From NCBI GenBank assembly GCA_021404685.1, contig QWHC01000001.1, forward strand, positions 186,001 to 250,000: a stretch of 64,000 bases of DNA, given 5' to 3'. Below are positions 9,717 through 17,116 of the stretch, in pieces (within the stretch, counting starts at the first letter, position 1; each line of letters opens with the position of its first letter). This DNA is from Chloroflexi bacterium CFX4. Its GTDB lineage: Bacteria > Chloroflexota > Anaerolineae > Aggregatilineales > UBA2796. A program made the translations under genes and the position numbers. The notes below the pieces were generated by a model. That model ran no database searches. It was not told the DNA's origin and saw only the letters and a list, made by a program, of their open reading frames with translations.

Positions 9717-11123
9717 TCAGGCATAGCCGAGCGCGCCGAGCATGGCAGGTGCCTCTTGTCCGCCTTCGTATTGCAGCAGTGACGCGCCTTCGGCATCCTC
9801 ATCGAGGATTAGCTCGCCGCCTTCCGGCAGCAAGCAGTGATGCGCGCCGTGCCGTCCGCCAAGCGTTTCTTGATAGGCGCCGCACTCGAAGAAGCCAATC
9901 ACCAAGCCTTCGGTGTTGGCAGGCAGCAGCAGCGGCTCAGCGTCCATGCTGCGTGTGGGATACACATCATCATGATCGCACGTCAAGCCAGCAAGGCGCG
10001 CCTGCACAAAAGCGCCGTCCCAGTTGTTGGCAGGCAGCACAGTGAACTGCTCGCCCAACGCCCACGCATCCGGAAAGTTGCTCATGATGCTGCCGTCAAT
10101 CATGTAGTATGGCACACCATCAGCGCCCATGCGCGTTTTGACGACCTTAAAGAACTTCATGGCGTGATCTTGCACCATATAGCGCCCTGTCTCAAAGATC
10201 AGGTCAGGGACTGGCACACCTTCCTCAGCGCAAACCGCCATGATCGTGCCGAGCGTCTGGCGCATCCACGCCTCAAAGTGCATCCCGCTATAGCGCGCTG
10301 GCAAGCCGCCGCCAAAGTTGAAGCGGTGCAGCGTTGGTGCCTGCCGATAGAGCGCCGCATAGCCGCGCAAGCTGTGAATGAGCGCCGTTTGGTAGTTCAA
10401 GCCACGCGCCGCCGAGACGGTCTGCATGGCGTGGTAGGTCGTCAAGCGCAGATGATCAGTTGCGGCAAGCCGTTCGGCGGCAGCGCGCATGTTCTCTGCA
10501 CCCAAGCCAAACCGATTAGGCTGATCGGAGAGCGTGCGCGCCCGCAAGCCAACCTCAAAGGGCTGCCCTGCTGCCGCGAACACTTCCAATTCTTCCAGAT
10601 CGTCAAAGATCGGCAGCACATTCTCAAAGCCTTCGGCGCGCAGCCGCAGCAGCGCATTGGCATAGCGCGGAATCTTGAAGCCGTTCGCCAAGATCGGGCG
10701 CGCCCGATCCACCCAACCGTTGGTGGCGGCATGGCGCACCACGTCCACATCAAAGGCAGACGAACACTCGTAGGCAGCGCCTGCCTCCAGCAGCGTTTTG
10801 ACAACTGGCGCAGCCGGGTTTGCCTTGCTGGCATAGGCGATCAACGCCTCGCGTGGATAGCCAAGCTGCGCCTTTGCCGCAGCAAAGGTAGCCTTCAGGT
10901 AGGCGTAGTTTTCGCGCAGGGCGTTCAGGCGGCGCACATAAAGCGGCGTCGCAGGGCGTTCAAGGCGTCCGTTGGCAAAGACGGGACGGTTGACCAACGC
11001 CATAACGTCAACGCCGCGGTAAAACAGGCGTCCATCGGCAATCTCATAACCTGCGGGCAATGCAGGCGCTGCCGTAAAGGGCAGCGGAAGTGTCTCTAGG
11101 CGTGTGCGTGGAAGCGCGCTCAT
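9717..11123 (-). CDS. Fold-type III PLP-dependent decarboxylase (arginine/ornithine/DAP decarboxylase family)
   Basis: A 468-residue enzyme of the alanine-racemase-fold decarboxylases. The PLP lysine is K100 in IAYASKANP. The phosphate-binding loop is FNFGGGLPARYSG, and the active-site cysteine region is FFECGAYQETLGG. The family removes CO2 from basic amino acids on the way to polyamines or lysine. The substrate cannot be fixed by eye: the length and GGGLPA motif favour an arginine/ornithine-type enzyme over LysA. It stands alone, with its own strong promoter about 270 bp upstream and an intrinsic terminator inside its leader, so expression is probably controlled by conditional termination. 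The complementary strand is also open for about 420 codons, but that is a codon-use shadow. Confidence 0.85.
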   Translation of the reverse strand: MSALPRTRLETLPLPFTAAPALPAGYEIADGRLFYRGVDVMALVNRPVFANGRLERPATPLYVRRLNALRENYAYLKATFAAAKAQLGYPREALIAYASKANPAAPVVKTLLEAGAAYECSSAFDVDVVRHAATNGWVDRARPILANGFKIPRYANALLRLRAEGFENVLPIFDDLEELEVFAAAGQPFEVGLRARTLSDQPNRFGLGAENMRAAAERLAATDHLRLTTYHAMQTVSAARGLNYQTALIHSLRGYAALYRQAPTLHRFNFGGGLPARYSGMHFEAWMRQTLGTIMAVCAEEGVPVPDLIFETGRYMVQDHAMKFFKVVKTRMGADGVPYYMIDGSIMSNFPDAWALGEQFTVLPANNWDGAFVQARLAGLTCDHDDVYPTRSMDAEPLLLPANTEGLVIGFFECGAYQETLGGRHGAHHCLLPEGGELILDEDAEGASLLQYEGGQEAPAMLGALGYA

Positions 11124-11160
11124 TCTCCTCTTTTCTTAGACCTCGTGTCTTGTGTGTGCA

Positions 11161-11183
11161 GCGGCACAACGCAAGGTGCCGCC
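11161..11183 (-). promoter_or_regulatory. Leader hairpin shortly before the decarboxylase start
   Basis: Transcribed GCGGCAC (11182-11176) pairs with GTGCCGC (11167-11161) over an 8-nt loop, about 40 nt before the ATG. The 5' arm is also perfectly complementary to GTGCCGCC at 11235-11228, just before the terminator, so the arm can choose between two partners. The pairing is seen in the sequence; a regulatory role is inferred. Confidence 0.5.
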
Positions 11184-11203
11184 TGACCAACGAATAGGCA
11201 AAC

Positions 11204-11229
11204 AAAAACCGCCACGTCCTACGCGGCGG
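11204..11229 (-). terminator. Intrinsic terminator inside the decarboxylase leader
   Basis: On the minus strand CCGCCGCG (11229-11222), loop TAGGA, CGTGGCGG (11216-11209) form an 8-bp stem with one G-T pair, followed by TTTTT (11208-11204) and GTT. It lies between the promoter at 11391-11418 and the start codon at 11123, so it must be bypassed for expression. That is the layout of an attenuator or riboswitch platform. Confidence 0.8.
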
Positions 11230-11259
11230 CGGCACACAAACAGAGGCTGCCCAAGCGCG

Positions 11260-11355
11260 CTAGGCGTGGTGGAAGGTCAGCTTCACCGTGCGCGGTGCGC
11301 TAACGGCGTGCTGCAACGTGGTGGTCAGGGTAGACCGTTTTACATGGGCAAACAT
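11260..11355 (-). CDS. Possible 31-codon leader peptide
   Basis: A short frame in the decarboxylase leader: ATG at 11355, stop TAG at 11262-11260, beginning MFAHVKRSTLTTTLQHAVS and ending KLTFHHA. It ends 25 nt before the first arm of the downstream alternative stems and 31 nt before the terminator stem. No clear Shine-Dalgarno sequence precedes it and there is no striking run of Arg, Lys or Orn-related codons. It may be chance; it is listed because leader peptides commonly occupy this place in attenuators. Confidence 0.25.
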   Translation of the reverse strand: MFAHVKRSTLTTTLQHAVSAPRTVKLTFHHA

Positions 11356-11390
11356 AAAGCCCGTTCAACTAGCCAACGATAACACTGTGC

Positions 11391-11418
11391 ATTATAGAAC
11401 ATGCGGTGCGGCTGTCAA
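11391..11418 (-). promoter_or_regulatory. Consensus sigma-A promoter of the decarboxylase leader
   Basis: On the minus strand TTGACA (11418-11413) and TATAAT (11396-11391) are separated by 16 bp. Both hexamers match consensus perfectly. Transcription should begin near 11384, giving a leader of about 260 nt before the decarboxylase ATG. No other minus-strand gene lies between. Confidence 0.9.
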
Positions 11419-11539
11419 TGTGTGTGAGGGCATGTTGCAAAAATGTTGCTTTTCAGGGTGAATTTTTCAGGCATTTAGCATGTGCTGATGCGCCTTGCCG
11501 CACGCTTAAAAATTGGTGAGCGGCGGCGGTGTCATAAGT

Positions 11540-12415
11540 TTATGACACCTGTTCAGCAGCGCCCAGCGCACCGCGTGAGAGCAGGATCACCGCGCTCAGG
11601 ATCAGCACGCCACCAAACAGGCGCAGCAGGGTCGGCGTTTGCCCTAGCAGCACCGCTGCCAGTAACAGGCTTACCACTGGCTCAACGGTCGAGAGCAGCG
11701 CTGCATTGGTCGGACCGACACGCGCCATGCCCGCAAAGAAGGTCAACACCGCTAAGACGGTTGAGATGAGCGCAATGGCGGCGATTGCCAACCACCCATC
11801 GGCAGTTTGTGGAAAAGCCGCCCCTTGCAGCAGATTGATGACGCCGTAGGTGCAGGCTGCCGCGCTCAGCACCACTGTTGTGGATTGCAGCGCGCTGACG
11901 CGCCGCGTCAGCGTGCTGCCAAAAGTGATATAGCACGAATAAAGCAGCGCTGCCAAAATGCCAAGCGCAATGCCAAGCGGCTTCCCATCAGGCTCACCGC
12001 CGACGGTTAGCACCAACCCGAACAGAGCAAGCCCTAAGGCAGCCGCCTTCAGGCGTGTGAATGGCTCTTTCAGAAAGAGCGTTGCCAGCACTGCTACCAA
12101 CATCGGATATAGATAGAGCAGCAGTGAGACCAAGCCGACTGAGGCTTCCGTTAGCGCGGTGAAATATGCCAAAGATTGCCCAGCATAGCCCACCGCGCCA
12201 AGCACGATCAAGCCGCCGAGCAGCCGACCACGCGGCAACCCTGTGCGGCGGACACCCGTTAGCCCAAGCATCACCAGCGCGGCGATGCCGAAGCGCAGAA
12301 AGAGCAGCGTGATCGGTGTGACGCCATCCGCATAGGCATACACCGTGAGGATCGGCATCGCACCGAAGGCAGCCGCAGAGATCAAGATCAGAAGCACGCC
12401 CAAAAGAGCCTGCAT
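11540..12415 (-). CDS. EamA/DMT-superfamily permease
   Basis: A 291-residue membrane protein with ten predicted hydrophobic segments in two similar halves of five, as in the drug/metabolite transporter EamA family. Typical traits are the small-residue-rich first helix (LLGVLLILISAAAFGAMPIL), the half-end motif FLKEPFTRLKAAALGLALFG, and a second-half motif STVEPVVSLLLAAVLLGQTP. Members export amino acids or metabolites or import precursors; the substrate cannot be inferred. It lies 91 bp downstream of isocitrate dehydrogenase on the same strand, separated by an inverted repeat at 12455-12478. Confidence 0.88.
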   Translation of the reverse strand: MQALLGVLLILISAAAFGAMPILTVYAYADGVTPITLLFLRFGIAALVMLGLTGVRRTGLPRGRLLGGLIVLGAVGYAGQSLAYFTALTEASVGLVSLLLYLYPMLVAVLATLFLKEPFTRLKAAALGLALFGLVLTVGGEPDGKPLGIALGILAALLYSCYITFGSTLTRRVSALQSTTVVLSAAACTYGVINLLQGAAFPQTADGWLAIAAIALISTVLAVLTFFAGMARVGPTNAALLSTVEPVVSLLLAAVLLGQTPTLLRLFGGVLILSAVILLSRGALGAAEQVS

Positions 12416-12454
12416 AGAAGTTCCGTTCTAAGATTTGGAGGTAGGCGCGCACAA

Positions 12455-12478
12455 GGGACGCGCCTTAGGGTGCGTCCC
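12455..12478. repeat. Intergenic palindrome GGGACGC/GCGTCCC
   Basis: A 7-bp stem (12455-12461 with 12472-12478) around CGCCTTAGGG-like sequence, placed after the icd stop codon on the minus strand. A related but imperfect copy lies at 30580-30600. It lacks a T-run, so it is at most a weak terminator or an RNA-stabilising hairpin. Confidence 0.55.
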
Positions 12479-12505
12479 ACAGACTACATGGAAAGGCGGG
12501 CAGCT

Positions 12506-13960
12506 CTATTCGCCCTGACCGCGTGTGAAGCCTTCTACGCCGTCAAAGGTGTACAGATGCTCCGTCTTGATGAAATCATAGCCGGCGGCTGCCACGCGCC
12601 CAAGCAGGCTCACCACCTGCTGATGCGTGATTGGCTGTCCTTTGGTGCTGGACATGAAGCGGCAGCGCCAGTGATCCACACAGAAGGTTTCGGGCAAGCC
12701 GTCCGGATAGACCTTCTGACCGCGATTGCTGATCATGGTCAGCTTCAGGCTCTCATCACCCAACGCCTTGATCGCCTCACCGAGTTTGTTCGGATCGCGC
12801 TCTGCCCAGTGGACGAAAACATCCACACCGATCAGCTCTTTCTTGGCAGGCGGACGGCTCAAATCCACTTCAGCCGCTTTGGTCATAGCGCTGGCGGCGG
12901 AATAGGTGACTGCCTTCAACTGCTGTGGCTTCTGCCCTAAGTGCTTCACGACCCACTCGGCAAACTCGCGTGTGCCGACCTTCTCGCGGCTGACGCCTTC
13001 CTTGAAGATGTCGTAGGTGTGGTAGCCGTTCTCGATGGTTGCCAGCCAGGCGTTATGGACTGCCTCTGCCACGTCGGGCTGACCGATATGCACCATCATC
13101 ATCACGCCGCCGAGCAGCAAACCCGACGGATTGGCGAGATTCTGACCGGCGCGGCGCGGCGCGGAGCCGTGAATCGCCTCGAACATGGCGGCGTGCGTGC
13201 CGATGTTAGCGGAGCCTGCCAAACCGACCGACCCGGCGATCTGTGCTGCCACGTCGGAGAGGATATCGCCGTACAGGTTGGGCAGCACGATCACATCAAA
13301 CGCCTCAGGCGTATCAGCCATCTTCGCCGCGCCAATGTCTACGATCCAATGCTCTTTTTCCAGATCGGGATATTCCTCGCCAACCTCATCAAAGACCTTG
13401 TGGAACAAGCCGTCGGTCATCTTCATGATGTTATCTTTGGTGAAGGCTGTCACCTTTTTGCGCCCGTTCTGGCGCGCATAATCAAAGGCGTAGCGGATGA
13501 TCTTCTCGCAGCCGGGACGGGTGATCAACTTCAGGCATTGGTAGACTTCATCGCTCTGGCGGTGTTCAATGCCGGCGTAGAGGTCTTCCTCGTTCTCGCG
13601 CACGATCACCAAATCCATGCCCGGATGCTTGGTGCGGATGAACGGATTGTAGGCGACGGACGGGCGCACATTCGCATACAAGCCAAGTGTCTTGCGGGCA
13701 GTCACATTCAGCGATTTGAAGCCGCCACCCTGCGGTGTCGTGATCGGCGCTTTGTAGAAAACGCGGGTGCGCCGCAGCGATTCCCACGCACTCGGCTCGA
13801 TGCCGGCGGCATTGCCACGCAAATAGACCTGCTCGCCAATCTCAATCGTTTCAATCGCAATACGTGCGCCCGCTTCTTTCAAGATGAAAAGGCAGGCTTC
13901 CATAATTTCGGGACCGATGCCGTCGCCATGCGCGACTGTAATCGGGACGGTTTGGGACAT
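12506..13960 (-). CDS. icd: NADP-type isocitrate dehydrogenase (Thermus/Rickettsia-like form)
   Basis: A 484-residue member of the isocitrate/isopropylmalate dehydrogenase family, which oxidatively decarboxylates isocitrate to 2-oxoglutarate in the TCA cycle. Seen are the N-terminal AHGDGIGPEI, the substrate segment TPQGGGFKSLNVTARKTLGLYANVRP, the Tyr-bearing VRENEEDLYAG, the catalytic Lys region FTKDNIMKMTDG and the metal-binding NLYGDILSDVAAQ. The extra C-terminal region of about 130 residues beyond the catalytic core matches the long thermophile-type enzyme rather than the 415-residue E. coli form. The start is ATG 13960. No other TCA genes are nearby. Confidence 0.92.
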   Translation of the reverse strand: MSQTVPITVAHGDGIGPEIMEACLFILKEAGARIAIETIEIGEQVYLRGNAAGIEPSAWESLRRTRVFYKAPITTPQGGGFKSLNVTARKTLGLYANVRPSVAYNPFIRTKHPGMDLVIVRENEEDLYAGIEHRQSDEVYQCLKLITRPGCEKIIRYAFDYARQNGRKKVTAFTKDNIMKMTDGLFHKVFDEVGEEYPDLEKEHWIVDIGAAKMADTPEAFDVIVLPNLYGDILSDVAAQIAGSVGLAGSANIGTHAAMFEAIHGSAPRRAGQNLANPSGLLLGGVMMMVHIGQPDVAEAVHNAWLATIENGYHTYDIFKEGVSREKVGTREFAEWVVKHLGQKPQQLKAVTYSAASAMTKAAEVDLSRPPAKKELIGVDVFVHWAERDPNKLGEAIKALGDESLKLTMISNRGQKVYPDGLPETFCVDHWRCRFMSSTKGQPITHQQVVSLLGRVAAAGYDFIKTEHLYTFDGVEGFTRGQGE

Positions 13961-14129
13961 GCGTTTGTAATACCTTTCTGAGGGCGTGCAAAAACAGCAC
14001 GCCTGCTGTGGATGCTTTTGACTGCCGCAGATTCTAGCCTATGCGCGCCAACTCAACAACAATCGGGGACGATTTCGCCTATGTGTGGTATGGTTGAGTG
14101 CATTCTGTTCCTTTGTGAGGATGTTACCC

Positions 14130-15974
14130 ATGCGCCGTTTGTTCCTGATTGGATGCGCCCTGCTCTGCCTGCTGTCCCTTGCACGGCACACCATGCCGAT
14201 CACAGCCCAAAGTGACCCTGCCACCCAAACCCTCGCCACTTTGCGCGCTGCCGTGCTGCCCGTCCGCAACCGCTTCGATCTTGCCCGCTGGTATCTCGGC
14301 GTCAGCGAACTGCCCGCCCGCCGCGTTGAGCCTGTCCGCTATGCGGTGGGCGATACCCAGCCCTTTGAGACCTTCAATCTGGACACCAACACGCGTTTCA
14401 GCTTCACGGCGCGCCTTGCCCTGACCAGCCAACATGCCCACTGGTGGTTTGAGGAAAGCTTTACGCCAGATATGGCAGCCCTGCGCCGCAGCGCCGAACG
14501 CTTTGATCAGGTCATCTACCCAACGGTGCGCACCCACTTTGGCGCTGAGGAGTCGCCCGGTGTGGATGCCGATCCGCGCTTGTATATCATCCATGCCCAC
14601 AACCTCGGCAGCAGCGTTGCCGCCTATTTCAGCAGCACCGATCACTACCCACGCGCCATCGTGCCAGACAGCAACGAACATCAAATGTTCTGGGTGAACC
14701 TGGACACAATGGAAATTGGCACATCGGGCTATGAAGGCACGCTTGCCCACGAATTTCAGCACATGATCCACTACGCCAACGACTCCAACGAATCGCTCTG
14801 GTTGAATGAAGGCATGTCCGAATTGGCATCCGATCTGAGCGGCTACCGTGCCGATAGCAGCGGCTTTGCCCGTGCTTTCCTCAACCGCCCACAGACGCAA
14901 CTTAACACATGGTCAGCCTTGGCGGATTCCGCACCGCACTACGGCGGCGCTTACCTGTTCATGCGCTGCTTTTTGCACCATTTCGGCACAGCGGCACTGA
15001 GGATGCTCTCTGCCAACCCAACCAACGATCTGGAAAGCCTTACCGAAGTCTTTCAGGCGCTTCAGCTTACAGAGGCTAGCGGTGCGCCGCTGACTGCTGA
15101 AGTCTTCTTTGCCGATTGGGTGGCGGAAAACTGGCTGAATAAGGGCTGCCCAACGCCGCTTAATCAGGCACCGCGCAGCCAAGCCATTGCCCTTGGCGAG
15201 CAACTGCTCAGCCTGACCCAATTCGGCACGTATTATTTGTCGCTGCCGCCGAGTGGCAGCTATAGCTTGAGTGTTCAGAGTGAGCCAACCGTGAAAGTGC
15301 TGCCGACGAATGCCTACAGCGGCAGCTACCTGTGGTGGAGCAATCGCGGTGATAACAGCCACACGCGCCTAACACGCGCCTTTGATTTGCGCGGCGTTCA
15401 GCGCGCAACGCTCACTTTTCGGCTATGGTACGCCATTGAGAAAGATTGGGATTACGCCTACCTGAGCGTTTCGGAAGATGACGGCGCTACGTGGCAGGCT
15501 ATCGAGACTTCAGAGAGCCGCGCCGTTGGCGGCAACAACAATCCGTATGGCGCGGCATTCACGGGCAACAGCGGCGGCGGCGATCTGCCTGAGTGGGTGG
15601 CGGTCAGCGCCGATCTGAGCGCCTACGCAGGCAAAGCGATTGTGCTGCGCTTTGACTACCTCACGGACGACGCCATCAACCTTGAAGGCATGGCACTCGA
15701 TGACATCGCTCTGCCTGAGATCGGCTATTTTCACGACGCCGAAAGCGGCACAGAGGGCTGGCAGGCAGAAGGCTTCGTGCGGATTGCCAACAGGCTGCCA
15801 GCGCGCACGTTGGTGCAGGTCTTGGCGGATGGGGAAGTAGTTGAGCGGCACATCTTGGATCGGGATGCGCCGCTCAGCCTGACGGTGCAGGGCGGTGCGG
15901 TGATCGCCTTCAGCGGCTTGGCAGAGTTCACCACAGAACTGAGCCTGATCACCTACACCGTGCAGCCGCGCTAG
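14130..15974 (+). CDS. Secreted zinc metalloprotease with immune-inhibitor-A-like C-terminus
   Basis: About 614 residues from ATG 14130, chosen because GTGAGG lies 9 bp upstream and the first residues form a signal peptide (MRRLFLIGCALLCLLSL to about residue 29). The zinc site is HEFQH (H207, E208, H211), and the third-ligand candidate is in WLNEGMSELASD. Residues from about 410 resemble the beta-sandwich of M6 immune-inhibitor-A peptidases (WDYAYLSVSEDDGATW, LRFDYLTDDAINLEGMALDD). It probably degrades extracellular proteins. The family (M6/M30-like) is not certain. The 3' end overlaps the convergent PHP gene by 4 bp. Confidence 0.8.
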   Translation: MRRLFLIGCALLCLLSLARHTMPITAQSDPATQTLATLRAAVLPVRNRFDLARWYLGVSELPARRVEPVRYAVGDTQPFETFNLDTNTRFSFTARLALTSQHAHWWFEESFTPDMAALRRSAERFDQVIYPTVRTHFGAEESPGVDADPRLYIIHAHNLGSSVAAYFSSTDHYPRAIVPDSNEHQMFWVNLDTMEIGTSGYEGTLAHEFQHMIHYANDSNESLWLNEGMSELASDLSGYRADSSGFARAFLNRPQTQLNTWSALADSAPHYGGAYLFMRCFLHHFGTAALRMLSANPTNDLESLTEVFQALQLTEASGAPLTAEVFFADWVAENWLNKGCPTPLNQAPRSQAIALGEQLLSLTQFGTYYLSLPPSGSYSLSVQSEPTVKVLPTNAYSGSYLWWSNRGDNSHTRLTRAFDLRGVQRATLTFRLWYAIEKDWDYAYLSVSEDDGATWQAIETSESRAVGGNNNPYGAAFTGNSGGGDLPEWVAVSADLSAYAGKAIVLRFDYLTDDAINLEGMALDDIALPEIGYFHDAESGTEGWQAEGFVRIANRLPARTLVQVLADGEVVERHILDRDAPLSLTVQGGAVIAFSGLAEFTTELSLITYTVQPR

Positions 15975-17086
15975 ATGCCTTCCGCTTGGTAGGTCGTATC
16001 TTCAAGGTAAATCGGGTTGCTCAGAATCCAAGCACGCGGTTTACCTTTGAAGGTGCGCCACACCTCCACGCGGTAGGCGCCGCCTTGCTGCGCCGTATAG
16101 GTCAGGTTTTCGCGGTTCTCTGCCTCTGCCACGACTTTACCATGCCGAATGATCTTGATATGGCTGCGCTCGCCCGCCAACGCCTGCAAGGTGACTCCGC
16201 CACCCACTTTCAGGCTATCGCCCATGATGGCGCTGCCATACTGCCCATTGGCAGAAAAGCGGAACTGCCGCGTGCTACCCAACAGATCGTAGCCGATGTA
16301 GGCGTGACCATGCCGCAGCGCCTTATAGATGAGCGCCTTATCGTGCTGCCATTCGCCCTTGAAGGGCTGCGCGCTGAGGATGTGCGTGTTGACGCAGCTA
16401 AACAAAAAGTCGTAGGGAAAGACGGTGTGCTTCAGAAAGCCAAGCTGAAAGACGGTGCCGTGTGCGTCCGAATTGCCAATGCCAACCACACGCCGTCCCA
16501 TGCTGAGCAGTTCATCCCATTTGGCAAGCGTCAGCGGATTCGGCGCGCTGATCACATCTTCCGGGCGGAAGATGGCGCGAATGCCTTGCAATAAACTGCC
16601 CTCATTGATGACCTGCTTCAGGCTAGACATATAATTCCATATCTCCAAGCCGCTGAAGCCGCGCACCTGCCAATCTTCCCACGCGATGGCTGGCTCTTGC
16701 ACGCGCTCTAAGGGCGTATCGTGCGGATGCGCCAAAAAGCAGAGTCCGTCGGCAGCGTTCACCGCGTTGATCAAAGTCTGCGGATCAGCGGCGCAGGCGG
16801 CTAACTCGCGCTCAGCGCCGTAGACCAACAGATGATTGACTTGTGGCTGACGGGTACGGTCGTGAATTTCTTCGCCACTCAGCAGCAGCAAGTGACGGCG
16901 TTCTGTGCCTTCACCACTGCTGTAGTAGCCTTCTACACCCTGCACCAGCACGTTGTGATCGGTGACGATGATGAAATCCAAGCCCGCCGAGAGCGCTGCC
17001 TGTGCGATCTCGGCGTGGTATGCCTCACCATCGGAATACGGCGTGTGCATGTGCAGGTTGCCGCTATATTCATAGAACAGGCTCAA
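15971..17086 (-). CDS. PHP-domain phosphoesterase
   Basis: A 371-residue stand-alone PHP protein. Metal-ligand motifs are NLHMHTPYSDG (10-20), VTDHNV, a Glu in LSGEEIHD, FLAHPHD and GNSDAHG. The last 110 residues form a separate beta-rich part (LLGSTRQFRFSANGQYGS, AGERSHIKIIRHGKVV), common in secreted or sugar-linked PHP proteins though no signal peptide is seen. It likely hydrolyses a phosphoester with two or three metal ions; the substrate is unknown. It follows the TPR/PD40 gene at 17117 by 30 bp on the same strand, so it may be the last gene of that transcript. Confidence 0.82.
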   Translation of the reverse strand: MSLFYEYSGNLHMHTPYSDGEAYHAEIAQAALSAGLDFIIVTDHNVLVQGVEGYYSSGEGTERRHLLLLSGEEIHDRTRQPQVNHLLVYGAERELAACAADPQTLINAVNAADGLCFLAHPHDTPLERVQEPAIAWEDWQVRGFSGLEIWNYMSSLKQVINEGSLLQGIRAIFRPEDVISAPNPLTLAKWDELLSMGRRVVGIGNSDAHGTVFQLGFLKHTVFPYDFLFSCVNTHILSAQPFKGEWQHDKALIYKALRHGHAYIGYDLLGSTRQFRFSANGQYGSAIMGDSLKVGGGVTLQALAGERSHIKIIRHGKVVAEAENRENLTYTAQQGGAYRVEVWRTFKGKPRAWILSNPIYLEDTTYQAEGI

Positions 17087-17116
17087 AGGCTGATCCTCAT
17101 CTCACCTGCGGTGTGT

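Noticed and set aside
9837..11099. Long plus-strand reading frame of about 420 codons opposite the PLP decarboxylase
   Set aside because: It lies wholly antisense to a gene with clear catalytic motifs and shows no family features of its own; high G+C third positions keep the opposite frame open.
11204..11390. T-box or other known riboswitch in the decarboxylase leader
   Set aside because: The T-box core (GGGTGGnACCGCG) and the hallmark motifs of SAM, TPP, lysine, guanidine-I, preQ1 and cyclic-di-GMP switches were not seen; left as an unknown leader.
12941..13981. 346-codon frame opposite isocitrate dehydrogenase
   Set aside because: Antisense shadow of icd; rich in His, Gln and Ala, as expected from complementary codons, with no domain motif.
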